Assembly: GCA_900074885.1 (NCBI GenBank) | Contig: FJUW01000020.1 | Coordinates: 612,844-676,843, forward strand | Source of the DNA: Rhynchosporium graminicola | Taxonomy: Eukaryota; Ascomycota; Leotiomycetes; Helotiales; Ploettnerulaceae | Length of the DNA stretch: 64,000 nt | Direction of reading: 5' to 3' | Part shown: positions 10,392-22,022 of the stretch, one piece after another | Layout of the letters: every line of letters starts with the position of its first letter | Position numbering within the stretch: the stretch's first letter is position 1 | Position numbers and translations under genes: made by a program | Notes under the pieces: generated by a model | Databases searched by the model: none | Seen by the model: only the letters and a program-made list of their open reading frames with translations | What the model was told of the DNA's origin: nothing

Positions 10392-12831
10392 ATGGGGCGC
10401 AAACCAAATGGTAGATACTCCTAACATTTCTTGTTTTTGGAGCAGACTTTACAGCTGCTTATGACTCCTGTCCCGTCCCTACGCGTCCTTGTCTGTGGTG
10501 GTCCCTTCGTACTAGCGAGGTTTTGACTTCAGCTTTGACTGACTGTATGTATATAGCATTGATTCTACAGCACTTCGAACGTGGCGCCAAGCTGAATGAT
10601 AGCAGCAATCGCTATGAGCATACTTGCAAGGCATGTGGTGAGAAGTTTCCCAAGGGGCGAATCGATAGCCTTTCGAATCACCTCACGAAGAAATGTCCAG
10701 CCCTCTCCATGAAGGACCGGCAAAAGGCCGCACTCGAGCTCCACAACCTCCCACACTTGCCTGAGAGCGCGCGCGGAGAGCTTCCTATGAATGGACAAAC
10801 GATGGAATTGCCGATTGGACATCAGAGTCAAGATAACTGGTCTGCTCTGTCGGTTCTCGCAGAAGTCTCCAGACAGATAGACTCGAAGGAGAAACATGAT
10901 GACCGATCGATCCACAATCAAAGTGCTGCTGGTGTCAGATCACCGGAACCCCCGCGCGGTATCAGACTCGAAATACAAGAACACTATACTCCAGAAAACC
11001 CCCCTGTCAGCTATGAGCAGCGAGTTCAGCGTGACAAAAAGTGTAAGTATTGCCATACAGTATCCTTTCATGATCTGACCTCTGGTAGCATTCAATCAGA
11101 AGTTCCAACAAGAGAGCGAGAATTCAGCAAATAATACCAATGTCAACTTCGCATCTCAGATGACTGATTCCCGATCGTCTTCTCCGAATCTAGCCATGGC
11201 AACGACTGCTACAAACATGGCTGCGGCGGCGGCTCGCTTTGTTCCGTCCATGGTAGATCCGCAGCTTCTTGCTGACGATGCAAGTGTTCAAGCCAGTAAT
11301 CCAGCTAGGACAATGGAGCAGGCTCTAAACGAGGCCAATGCATCTTTTGCCGAAAATATCTTTAATGGAGGTCAGGACCAACCATTACAATGGCCAATGC
11401 TTGATGGTTCCGGGATCAACCACTTTCAAGAAGGTAGCCAGCTAGAACAAGTCATGGAACAACCCGAAACTCAGAGAACCATCATCTTCACGCCCATTGC
11501 GGCATCGGTTGCAATGAATCCTTCATCACAGCCGCCCATGACGACACAATTCAGTGCAGAATTTGGCAATGGGCAGAAAACACCGAAGCAGAAAGGCCGC
11601 GTCAAGTTTTCAGGCTCTCGACGTAAAGAAGTTTCTAAAGTCAGGTCCATAGGAGCTTGTCTTCGCTGCAGAATGCTCAAGAAACCATGCTCGGACGGAA
11701 CTCCCTGCACAACCTGCAAAAGTGTGGAGAGTGCCCGACTATGGAAGCAACCTTGCGTTCGCACTCGCCTGGCAGATGAAATAGAGATGTACTCGGCCGG
11801 TTTACATGTTGTACTAGCGCACCAGCAAATCATAAGCATCAAAACACACATCACGTTCCAGCCCTCCCCACATCAAATTGAAGCTTCGCATTACCCAGAA
11901 ACAACCGTGTTCGCCACCTTCAATGCCTTGGAAGGCCATCCAACACCTAGTCAAGGAAACATCGACCCTGTCCTCAATGGAGAATTCGGCCTCAATACCC
12001 TCCATGTCCTGGATCATGAGAATGATGATCTGCCTCTGAAGCTCGAAGCTTACATGAAGCGAATAGCCAATGTGTTCATTGAGCGCGAGGTCTCTCATTT
12101 CATGAATGTAACTCTCAACACAGCACAGAGACTAGCCGTCGAAGATTCACTTTTGAGCCAAGCTTTGGAACTCTGGTCGGTCGTTCAAATGCTTGTTGAT
12201 CATAATCCTCGTTGGAGCATTTCTGAACGTGTTAATATTGATGCGCAACCCGGACAAGGTCCATCGGCCAACCCACCTACGTATGATCTGCTAGTCTCTC
12301 AACTCAACGCTGCAGCAGAGAAAAAGGCTTCGACTCTGTGCAGAGAAGTTCTGAGCGTGCTAGAGCGTCGTTTGCTAGCACGATCGTCCTCCTCGAAATT
12401 TTACACCTTTCTCGTTGCCCTGATTGTGTTGAATTGCGTTGAAAAATCAACTTGGCTCTTCAAATCCTGGGAGCAAGACCATTTTAAAGCCCGCTGGCCT
12501 CTGGACAAGATTCCAAGTATCTATGCAACGCAAGGAGAAAAGCTTACAAACTTGCTTCAAATGCTCCTGCATATGCGCCAGATCATTCCCAAGACTCAAG
12601 TCAACTCCGATGGCATCATTGCTACGGATGTCGACCAAGCTACTAAGGAGTACTTTGAGGAGTTGAATTTAAATTGTAAGTTCGCCATCCGGGAACTATC
12701 GAGATGAAGTCCCTAATCTGCCTACAGATGTCGATGTTCTCAACAAGCAGGCGAACCATACCTTCCATACATCCAATACACACTGTTACGAGCTTCGCTT
12801 CTGCTCGCAGCTTCTCCTTCCGACGAAGTAA
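10392..12831 (+). CDS. BED-like finger plus Zn2Cys6 transcription regulator
   Basis: Putative nuclear DNA-binding regulator; target genes unknown. Exons are 10392-10410, 10557-11042, 11089-12675 and 12728-12831, giving 731 aa. The first exon is only 19 bp (MGRKPN plus one base), and joining it restores MGRKPNALILQHFERG, the N-terminus I recall for this fungal family. A BED-like zinc finger follows with ligands C30, C33, H48 and C53. A Zn2Cys6 cluster lies near residue 358 (CLRCRMLKKPC, then C-x2-C and a Cys after a 12-residue spacer). The C-terminal half is helical and ends with CYELRFCSQLLLP. Two different zinc-binding modules in one chain is the notable feature. Specific regulatory role is not predictable. 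Confidence 0.8.
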
Positions 12832-15483
12832 TTTTCTCTAAGCTGTATCGCTCTTTGCTCTCTGTGTTTCTATTCTACCATGGCACGATATTCGATATAA
12901 TGAGCTAACGACACTTTGGCATCGATAAGCTATCTGCATTGCATTCCATGGCTTCTTTTCAGCATGTGTAATGTTTACAGTACTTTTCTTTCAGTCATTT
13001 GTCATGGCCTGCCTTTTGAACATATGGGATTGGGGAATTGGAGGGCGTCATTTTTGGTTTTAGCAAGGTGCACGTGGAGTCTGACTAGGATGGGGGGTGG
13101 GATTGGGAACTGGGTCGATGTTTATTTCTCTTATTCTGACATTTGGGGAGACTCAATGCTCAGAGCGTTGAGACACCGTTGCATTACGTACTGAGCCCAG
13201 TATTCGTTCATGGTCTAGAACGATGAAGTTTGTCTTACGTTTTAAGCATAAAATCAAGTTGAAAGGAATCTTATATATGAACAGTCTTAAAGTCTACATT
13301 AGCAATACGTGACCGTGAATGTACGTTTCCCCAGACACGTAGCACGTTAAGGCGCGTGAAGAGTTATAGGGCACCAAGCTATATGCAGATATCCAAAATG
13401 ACTTTCATTCGACCTCATCATGTCTGTACAACTTAATGCCATGCTCGACGTAGATAACCTCGGTCCATTCAATCTAGTACACCTCATCTCAGCTTTTCCT
13501 GGCTCCGGATCTTGCATTCCCATCAGATGTGTTGTCAGTTTCGACGGTAATCTCTCGTCTAGAGTCAAATTGACCTCATACTGGGATTGAGTAGCTGGAA
13601 ATCAATCCAAGAAGTATCAGAAGTTCATCAGAACGATAAAGCCTGGTACATCAACTCGATCAAGTTCCAACTTTTCAAAGCCAAATAGATACTCGCTTGC
13701 AGCGCCAAGCAAAGCTTGTGAGGTAAATAAGGTAGGAAGCTTGACAAAGACTCGAAATGTTTATCTGGACCAGGAATATATTCAACGTGCGGTGGCTCTT
13801 TGCGATTGTCTTAGGGGTTTGTTGGGATTATTGACAAGATTTGAAAGCATTATGTGGGTTTATCATCAATACATATTCCATGAAGTTGTTGTTCCCGAGT
13901 GTTAACACACCCAGTCCATCAAAATGCCATGATCTCTTCGATACCGTCCAATCAATAAGAGCGAAGCGTGGTAAAACTCCCTGTTCGTATATCCAACGGG
14001 AAAAGCTACCTACAGTGTCTCTCTTTCAAAGATGATAAAAGCATGAAAGCGTTAGCCATCACTACAACCTAAAGAAATGATAGGTTGAGAGTTGCCAGGA
14101 CACTTTTTCAATCTCTTTGAAGGCCATGATCTTTTGCAATAACAAACGGAATCCGACCCACCGAGCTCGTATCCTTTTGAGAGATTTAGTGTTTGTATAC
14201 ATCCTTGCGCTTCCTCGCAATCTCGGGGAACTTAGCGCACCACATCTTGTTGTGACTGTCATTCTCGGATACGGGCTGTCTGCTGGGCGTATTACGATTC
14301 GCAATGACGATTTGAAAAAGAACAAGACAGCTACACGTTGCTCTGTACAGACATGACTTCCAGGTATGGAAGACTACTGAAAATTTCAGCTTGTTTGCTG
14401 TATCCGTTCGGTATATACGTGTATAGCTAGCTAGTCTTAGCTCTGAGGTCCAGAGTCAAATTTACATGAGCCGGAGTCTCCTGAAATAGAAGGCTACGAA
14501 AGGCGACAAAAGCTTGCAATGTTTGAGCAAAAGATCACATGGAGTGAGGGCAACTTGGCGTTGGGAACCTAGAGTTAAATGGGAGCTACCTATCTAGAAG
14601 GGACTGAGGCCTAGACGAGAGCTCCAGCCAACTTAGACGGCTTGTTAAGGGAGTCGTGTGATAATCAGCCCAATCGATAACCGCACCAAAAAGTGATTGA
14701 GTGGTGATCAGCGACATCAACCCTTTGAACTTCGCCAATATAAAGCTTGGAAACTCATCTAGGTTCAGAAGCAAAGTGTGGCATTGTTCCATTCTCATAA
14801 GAAAGGGTGGTGGTCTTATGTACTTTCTTATAAAAGTGTAGAAACTCTTCTCTTCTACTGACAGACAATACATGGTATGACCGGAGCTACGATCCTGTAA
14901 GCGAGACGATTCAGCGTATGAACAGAACGTATTTGCATCTCAGGACTCCATACACGTAAAGATCTCTCAAAAAATCATTCTCTAGCAACAGCCGCTCACG
15001 AAGTCGACCTTCGGGTATCTCGCCCGCTTCCACTATAACAACGAAATCAAGGCCATGCATACCACCCCGCTATGAGAGATCTAGATTGCACCCTCGAATC
15101 TCACCTCAACTCACATCATATCATATTCATGCTCTCGCGCATCCCAAGATCCTCATCCATGGCACGAAAACATCGTTTGCATTATCCGCCACCCCATTCA
15201 TACTGATATCATCCACGGGACGCTTCAGTTTAGCTCGGTCCCTTATCAAAGCTACATCACTCCATCCATCTATCGCGGACATACCGCGTCTAAGTTGGGA
15301 TCCAGAGTGAATCCTAGAACTCCATCCCAGCCAGACAAGCCAGCTTTTCTGCGAGTCGCCTTTGCCGCTCTCCAACCACAATATGCCACTTGTATTCTAA
15401 TTAAGCAATATAATCCACCCCTTCCCTATGCCGTGCAGCACTGTATGACGGAAATAAAAAAAGACCAGCATGGGTTGACAAGC
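12832..15483. other. long intergenic region
   Basis: About 2.65 kb between the convergent ends of the transcription factor and MTR10. Open frames at 12916-13194, 13347-13568, 14062-14356 and 14586-14873 have no motif, signal peptide or intron context. No tRNA, inverted repeat or transposase remnant was seen. Confidence 0.4.
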
Positions 15484-18400
15484 TTAGGTACTGAAACGGA
15501 ATCTCTCTGGTTCAAGTCTACCCAAGCCGTCTCGCGGGGCAACATACCGTCGACGATAGTTGTTAGTGAAATCCTGGAGAAGGCTGCGAACCTTTCGAAT
15601 ACCGTCACGACCCTCGACTAATCGAGACTTAATGCCCACCATAAGGCGATCAATTTCCGCTTCACTCACTGTGCCAGCAGGTAACATACGAACAGTCTTG
15701 TCGACCCATGTTGCAGTTGCTTCAGGCATCAGCTCGAAAAGTCCGAGGAGAGCTCCGCTGCCGTCAGAGAAGCAGTCATCCGGGAAAGTGATCATCATTC
15801 CAGCAAGTATTTGCTTAACTAAATGCTCGCCGTTCGACAGAATGAGCTGCTGAACAACGCTCTGGATGGCAGGAGGATTCGCGGCGTTGGTCGAGCTTGG
15901 AGGATTATCGCCCCCGTATCCGATGACATCGCGAATGTAGTGGAGGACAGCAATCAGAGGATCCCGTTGCTCGAGAGCCAGAGCTGAAACGCCAGCCTGG
16001 AAAATAGGAGTGAAAAGTGGAGAATTCACCAGCTTGTGAGGGTAGTATAGTAAGGCATCAACCAAGAGTCGATAGAAATCCTCAATGACGTCCGGTGTCT
16101 CTTGTGGAAGCAGGTCATTCATAATATGGAGCATATTGGTAGATTGAGCTTCAAAAAATGTGTAGATGGCCTCCGTAGTCTGGTCATCCACATGCTCACG
16201 GTCTTCGGAGAATTCTCGCAGAATTGCGCTCGTAGCCCAAAGGAAGCATCCTTGCCTCGACGTGGCAAATCCGGTTGCAAGCTTAGTTGCCATTGCTGGC
16301 AGGAGCGGCGAAATTGCTGTCCGATACGATATTACCATGTGGCGCCAATTGCGGCAAATCCGTTCGCAAATTGGTGTAAATGTCATAAATGTGTCAAGGA
16401 TTGTTGACAGGATTGGGAAGATCTCCTGGCAGTATTTGACTGCAGGATTTTCCTGATCATGCTCTACGTAGGGCTTGACTATTTGGATGAAGGTCGTGAT
16501 CAGCTGCAGGTGATCTGTGAATTGGTTAGCGCAACGGACGGGCGAACAGCGAACAGTACATATTAAGCACTTACCTGCAACTGCTAATTTGCCTTCATCA
16601 TCCGAAGCCTGATTGGCGAGTGCCATAAGCCTGGCCATAAGTGGGTCGCAATAAAGCTTCAAAAGGTCAAAGATCTGTCCAGGTGGTTGAACCGCGACAA
16701 CTGATGCAACTCCTTCCGTCAATTCCTCTTGACTGACAGTAGGTAGCTTGTCGAGTGTTTGGTTGTAGAATTGCTGTAATTGAACCACTTGAGCACCTAG
16801 TTGATGCTTACAGTCAGTGCAGAAGAATTTCATTGCCATCGCAGCAGCGCGGACGATTTCCTTGGAGTCAGTCTCGAAAGATGATACGATGTAAGTGAAC
16901 TGGGATTCGAGAAGCTCGGGGTGATTGGCCGTCCACTCTGTATAACGACCAAGAACCATGATGGTGGCAAATCTTAACTTTTCATGGTGGGGAATCTGGA
17001 CAATCAGTGGCATGATCTGTGGTAGAATTATATCCTCATCCTTATCAACCATTCTTCCAAGAGCCCGCATGCTAAAAAGAGGAGCCTCCAGTTGTTGCCA
17101 ATGGGGGACAGAGGCGTGAGTTGCCATTCCAGCATATGAGCCCATCCAGGCCTTGATCCGATCGAGGACCTTAGAAAGGCATTCCGTTACGCCCATTATT
17201 TCGCAGCAATCCTTCAAGACGTCACCCATATGATGTCGGAACTCCCGGAATTTCTCTTCCGCTTCTCGATCGCCATCAAAGAGGTCCAGGGGGTTCGATC
17301 CTTCAGCTGATGGGTACTCAAGCTCCTTCAACATGACGTCTACGAGCTTTGAATAAACATCCATGTATTGCATACGAGCCTCAATGTATCTCTCCAAAAT
17401 GAGATACAACTTCAGCTCATACCAAAAATTGAATGTGAGAGCGATTGCATCTCTATCGATGTCTCGGGCAGCGCATTCTAATACGGCTTCCACAAGAGGT
17501 CGGAAAACTCCAGGGTCACGTGCAATAAGGACTACCCAAGCTTCGCCAGCTTCGGCAAATATCCGCGTAATACCTGTGAAAAGTTCCGTATCTTCTTGTT
17601 GTTGAGCTTGTCCGATTCGAGGTTGCAAGGCGATGACTCGCGGTAGAAGGACCTGTATCGTTGGAAGGTTATCGTCAACATCGCGAGTCTCCCTGAAGAT
17701 CGCGCAGAGACAATCTGTTGCAGCCTCGAAAGACCTCTCATTCTCCAAAGCACTGAGAATAATGTTCAGAAGAGGAGAATTGACAACATCAGCTACGGGT
17801 ACTTCGCGTAGCCACGACGTTATGACTTCGAGAAGTTGTGGATTTGTTGCTGCAGTATCTATGCATTCCATTAGCTGGGAAGTACTCCCAACGCTGGGAA
17901 ACCATACCTGATGATTGAGCGTAGTTGATCAAAAGCCGTACGACAATCGTGGCGTTATCCCCTAGTAATTCCTGCGTTCTGTCTTGCAGCTCAGCTTCCT
18001 AGTATAACAAATTAGATTCTGATGCATGTATTCTCCCGCCCAACCAGCGTCGTAGTGATATTTCGGAAGATGGTGTATTTCGACCCACATACAGTCAAAT
18101 TAATTTTTCGTCCCTCGGTGACTTCTTCGGGAAGGACTTTGAGAAAATCCAGGATACAAGCGTGACTCTCAGGGCTATTGCCCAAGGTAGAAACAACCAC
18201 CTGTACCACATCTTTCCAACCAGTCATTTGTATCGCCAAAATAGCCAGACACACACACAGTTGGATCCGAATGGGTCGTGGTCCAGTTGCGAATATTTTT
18301 AGGAGCTCCAAAACTTGATCCCGGAGAGATGGCAGCGCATCTGTTGGTATTTGCGAAACGTCGTAGGTTATCTAGCACATGTCAACATAGCTCGAACCCA

Positions 18401-18728
18401 CTTTAGCCCGCCTCCCGATCTTCCTGTCTTTCCTACCTTTCCTCTTAAAGTTGTGGCCGCGAATAATTTAGCCTCAGGATCTGCGGTAGACTGTAGGATT
18501 CCGATGGTGACCTGCCATGCTTCCACCTGCAAATTTCGTGAGCCTCATGGTTCCACATCGCAGGCGCAACCCGTTCCGTCCCAAACTTACTGATTTCTGA
18601 AAGTTCTCCAGATACGCATGCGCCGCTTTTTTCTGTTCCCTCTGACCATCGCGCATGGTGGACATCGCCGTCAGTACAGGCGCGAAAGCCCCCGCGGGGC
18701 TGTTGCCGTTCAAAACCATGGCGACCAT
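15484..18728 (-). CDS. MTR10: karyopherin-beta nuclear import receptor Mtr10 (transportin-3 family)
   Basis: Importin that carries SR-like RNA-binding proteins into the nucleus; the yeast protein imports Npl3 and takes part in tRNA/mRNA traffic. Exons (minus) are 18591-18728, 18437-18526, 18093-18371, 17908-17998, 16575-17849 and 15484-16514, giving 967 aa, close to yeast Mtr10 (972). The chain is a HEAT-repeat solenoid throughout, beginning VLTAMSTMRDGQREQKKAAH, which is the importin N-terminal helix pair. It ends LLQDFTNNYRRRYVAPRDG, a C-terminal signature of the family. The intron at 16515-16574 is 60 bp with no in-frame stop, so its retention would insert 20 residues. A second ATG at 18719 is also possible. 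Divergent from SME1. Confidence 0.88.
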
Positions 18729-19107
18729 TTGATAATGGAGGGGCAGAATTGAATGCGGAGGCAAGAAGTGCTCAGTCGTGAAGGCACATACAACAGGTAT
18801 TGGAGCTTTCTGGAAGTTGTAAGCGACTCGAGTGATGAGGAGTCAGAGCTGTGATGTAGAGTAGAACTGGCGGGGGTGGGAGTTTTTTGTTATGATTGGT
18901 TTGGTTTGGTGGAGTGATAGATTATTGAAGGTGGTGGAAAGTGGTCGTGCCCCACTAGCGCGATTCTTTTAGACAGCCTCGCGACACCCATCCTTTGTAG
19001 ATGTTCCAAGCAACAACCATACCAGGAACACTCAATTTCCCGAAACTGCAATTAAGATCCGGAAGCTTCGATCCAATCCGCGAACAAAACAGCCACTTTC
19101 AGCAAAG
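18729..19107. promoter_or_regulatory. shared divergent promoter region, MTR10/SME1
   Basis: 379 bp separate the two start codons. The region contains TTGGTTTGGTTTGG-type short repeats near 18900. No defined element is called; bidirectional promoter function is inferred from geometry only. Confidence 0.45.
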
Positions 19108-19495
19108 ATGAACAGAGGCGGAGGCGGTGGGCGCAAGGTCCTTCTACCACCTATCAACTTCATCTTCAAGCTCCTCCAGCAGCGATCGACGGTCCAGATT
19201 TGGCTTTATGAGCAACTGGCAATCAGGATTGAGGGCAAGATCAGGGTAAACAGGCGCAAAGACGTGGCTAAACTGGTGCCGAACTGACATGCTGCAGGGC
19301 TTCGATGAGTTCATGAACCTAGTTATCGACGATGCGGTGGAGGTCAAGCAGGCAACAAAGACAACTGAGGAGAGCCGGAGATCATTAGGTGAGGATTACG
19401 AAACACATATCCAACCTGAAACGAGCTAATTTTGGTCAGGACAAATACTACTCAAGGGAGATAACGTTTCGTTGATTCAGAGCTTGAACGGATAG
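19108..19495 (+). CDS. SME1: small nuclear ribonucleoprotein E (SmE)
   Basis: Core subunit of the heptameric Sm ring on spliceosomal U1, U2, U4 and U5 snRNAs, in the nucleus. Exons are 19108-19245, 19298-19388 and 19440-19495, giving 94 aa, the usual SmE size. A short Gly-rich start (MNRGGGGGRK) leads into LLPPINFIFKLLQQ. The Sm1 motif is [31 protein letters not shown] and the Sm2 motif is ILLKGDNVSLIQ, both canonical and each completed only after splicing (introns of 52 and 51 bp). It is divergent from MTR10 and its stop lies 129 bp from the stop of FAU1 on the other strand. Confidence 0.93.
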
Positions 19496-19624
19496 ACGGT
19501 ATCAAACGGCGTTATTTGCATTCAAGCTGGGCTCAGCCAGGATAAAAGTACCAGAAGGTTGCGTAAGGTGGTTGAGGACGATTACAAAATTCTTCTGGAT
19601 TTCTGAATCAACCATCACCGAAAT

Positions 19625-20407
19625 CTATTTCCCAGAAGGGCCTTTCAAGAGTTCCCCATCACCAACCACCAGACTGTGTAAGGGAGTATCATGGTCTCCA
19701 ACAGGCACTACAGATGCAATGCCTAGGAACTGCTCCTGTAGAGCCAGGCCACACAAAATTACATCTGTGTCTTCACTCGTCGTTTCTCTCGCCTGTGATC
19801 CGCGATTTTGCATGTATCTGTGCAGGAAATAGTCGTAGAACCCCTTTCCGTGACCAAGCCGTCTGATACAGCCGATCTCCGGATCAATATCAAATGCCAC
19901 ACCAGGCATCAGAATCAGATCGAGCGGACCAGTCATGCCGCCCGGCTGGTTTAGAATATGTTCTCGTTTTTCCAGCGTTTCTGGGCTGATAGTGGGTATT
20001 CCCCAACTGTCTTGTTTCAAAGACTCATAGTCAGATAGCGACAACAAACTCACCATTTCCATCACAGAGCGAGGAGTGTCAGGAGGTGCCTGCTGAGCCT
20101 TGTGAAGAAAGGGCACGAAGACTTGCTTGCCAGACTGAAGTGCATGGCGTACAATAGCATCCGTCTGAATTTCGCCGGTGGGCATGGAAAGGTAAACACC
20201 AATACGCTTTGCTTCTTGATATGGTGTGAAACTCGTCACGGTTTTAAAGATCGCTGCACCTGGACTGATTTTAGTGCTTTGAGATGTACTTGGGCAATGA
20301 TTCTTACTCTGAGATTCTATGGATTCTGGCTGGATTTTCTTTAGCCTCTGCTTCATCAACGTCCTCAATTCTGTCTTGGCTGCTTTAAGCGCAGTAGACG
20401 AAGCCAT
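19625..20407 (-). CDS. FAU1: 5-formyltetrahydrofolate cyclo-ligase
   Basis: Converts 5-formyl-THF to 5,10-methenyl-THF with ATP, returning folate to the one-carbon pool. A single open frame of 260 codons covers the gene. A 54-bp intron at 20254-20307 is likely: it has a GTAAG donor and GTGCAG acceptor, and its removal replaces a Ser/Lys/Gln-rich insert that the family lacks, giving 242 aa. Family motifs are the N-terminal KAAKTELRTLMKQRL helix, GVYLSMPTGEIQTDAI, and the ATP-binding loop RRLGHGKGFYDYF. PLDLILMPGVAFD precedes that loop. Divergent from ROT1. Confidence 0.9.
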   Translation of the reverse strand: MASSTALKAAKTELRTLMKQRLKKIQPESIESQSKNHCPSTSQSTKISPGAAIFKTVTSFTPYQEAKRIGVYLSMPTGEIQTDAIVRHALQSGKQVFVPFLHKAQQAPPDTPRSVMEMVSLLSLSDYESLKQDSWGIPTISPETLEKREHILNQPGGMTGPLDLILMPGVAFDIDPEIGCIRRLGHGKGFYDYFLHRYMQNRGSQARETTSEDTDVILCGLALQEQFLGIASVVPVGDHDTPLHSLVVGDGELLKGPSGK

Positions 20408-20743
20408 TGCTCTGGTTCTAGTCTCTTTGATCTTTCCGATCTCACCTGTGAGAAACGCAAAGATGGAATGCCACTCCGTTTAAAGATTGAAAGGTACCTT
20501 TTATGAGCTCGCCAATGCACATCGTCAGGTGTGATTCAAACGCTGTACAAGGAGTGGAAGAAGTAACATGCCAAGCACTTTCGTGGCAGATGAACTCCAT
20601 TACCGTAATATAGCGCCGGGAGAAATGCGGGTAGCTATCACAATAGCTTGTCTCTCCCTCAAATCCCAATTTAGAACACTTTCGATCTCAGCGACCCTCT
20701 CGGTAACAAAACACCACACTCGTTCGTCTGCGCACCAGCAATA
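20408..20743. promoter_or_regulatory. shared divergent promoter region, FAU1/ROT1
   Basis: 336 bp between the two start codons, non-coding on both strands. Bidirectional promoter use is inferred from spacing; no specific motif is claimed. Confidence 0.45.
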
Positions 20744-21716
20744 ATGGCGCCAGTTTCATTCCACTCACTGTTTATCGCTGGTGCATGCCTTGCCTCTACG
20801 GCCACCGCCCTCAACGCCAAACTTGTCGGAACCTGGTCGACGAAATCCGCAAAGGTTTTGACCGGACCGGTATGTTCGAATATATTCTTGGAGAGGATGC
20901 AGAGAAAAAGGAAAATGGCGCCAACGATGACAATGACGAGAATGACGGGCCTGTGAACTGATTCGAGAATAAAGGGCTTCTACAATCCCGTCAATGACAG
21001 CTTCATCGAGCCAAAGCATACCGGCATTTCTTACTCCTTCACAGCGGACGGATTCTACGAGTCGGCGTACTACAGAGCAATTGCCAATCGTAAGCATCTG
21101 CACTAAATTGATCGGAGGCTATAGAAGTTGTACTGATGGGAGATACAGCTGCAAAACCACAATGCCCTGGAGCGATCATGCAATTCCAGCATGGCAGTGT
21201 TGTTGAGAACTTAGATGGTTCACTTACTTTAACGCCTATAAGCGTCGATGGCAGACAATTACAATCAAATCCTTGCGATGGCAAATTCTCGTTATACACA
21301 AGATACAATCAAACTGAGATGATGAAGGTATGTGCCCCGCGTCAGGCCTTTCTAACAGCTCACTAATGAGACCCAAGAAATACGCTGTATCCATAGACCC
21401 CTACTCGAAACTCACACGTCTCGACCTCTACCAATTCGATGGAGCTCCTATTCAACCGATGTACCTCGCCTTCACGCCCCCGCAGATGCTGCCTACCATC
21501 ACCATGAACCCAATATCAACAGTAACGAAGAAAGCAAAGCGGACAGCTGGAGCGGAAGCTGAGGCAAAGCACCAGTATGATGTACCTCTAAACAAAGACG
21601 CCGCCCATATGAAGCACGACTTTGATCGGCCACTGCTTCATCAGATGGATGTAAATATGTTATGGTGGACGGGCGTAGGCATGACGGTTTTCGGAGGGGT
21701 GGCTTACTTGTTATGA
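20744..21716 (+). CDS. ROT1: ER folding protein Rot1
   Basis: Endoplasmic-reticulum membrane protein that assists folding and glycosylation; in yeast it is essential and required for beta-1,6-glucan synthesis. Exons are 20744-20869, 20975-21089, 21149-21327 and 21378-21716, giving 252 aa. A signal peptide (about 1-22) ends in [13 protein letters not shown]. Conserved blocks are [50 protein letters not shown] and LYQFDGAP. A single C-terminal membrane segment ([17 protein letters not shown]) ends the protein, as expected for a luminal domain anchored by its tail. Divergent from FAU1. Confidence 0.93.
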
Positions 21717-22022
21717 TAGGATTGCGTTGTATAAATTTTCTGTTAGATGGGATAGACGGCACAGGTCAGGGGGGTTATACCACGGTTCTGACTTGCCTGT
21801 AAAAACACGGAGTTTAGGGGTGGAGAAAGGTTGATCTACTTGTTTATAGATACAGCCATTGGCATTTCGGAGCATCCAAACGCTATGCGCGTATTGAGGG
21901 GTATCATTTTAGTAGGAGCCGTGAGGGCACAAACTATGTAATTTAGGAAGGAAAAGGGGAACCTGTAAAACACGTAAACATCGCTGAAAGCGACCTATCC
22001 TGTGACCGCGCAGACCTCAACT
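21717..22022. other. convergent intergenic region ROT1/phytase
   Basis: 306 bp between two stop codons on opposite strands; should hold both 3' ends. No further feature seen. Confidence 0.4.

Noticed and set aside
12916..13194. 92-codon frame with hydrophobic stretches as a small membrane protein
   Set aside because: Low-complexity Trp/Gly-rich translation with no conserved pattern; probably chance.
17869..17871. ATG at 17871 as start of the MTR10 protein
   Set aside because: It lies inside a 58-bp intron (17850-17907). Upstream exons encode the importin N-terminal repeats and restore full family length.
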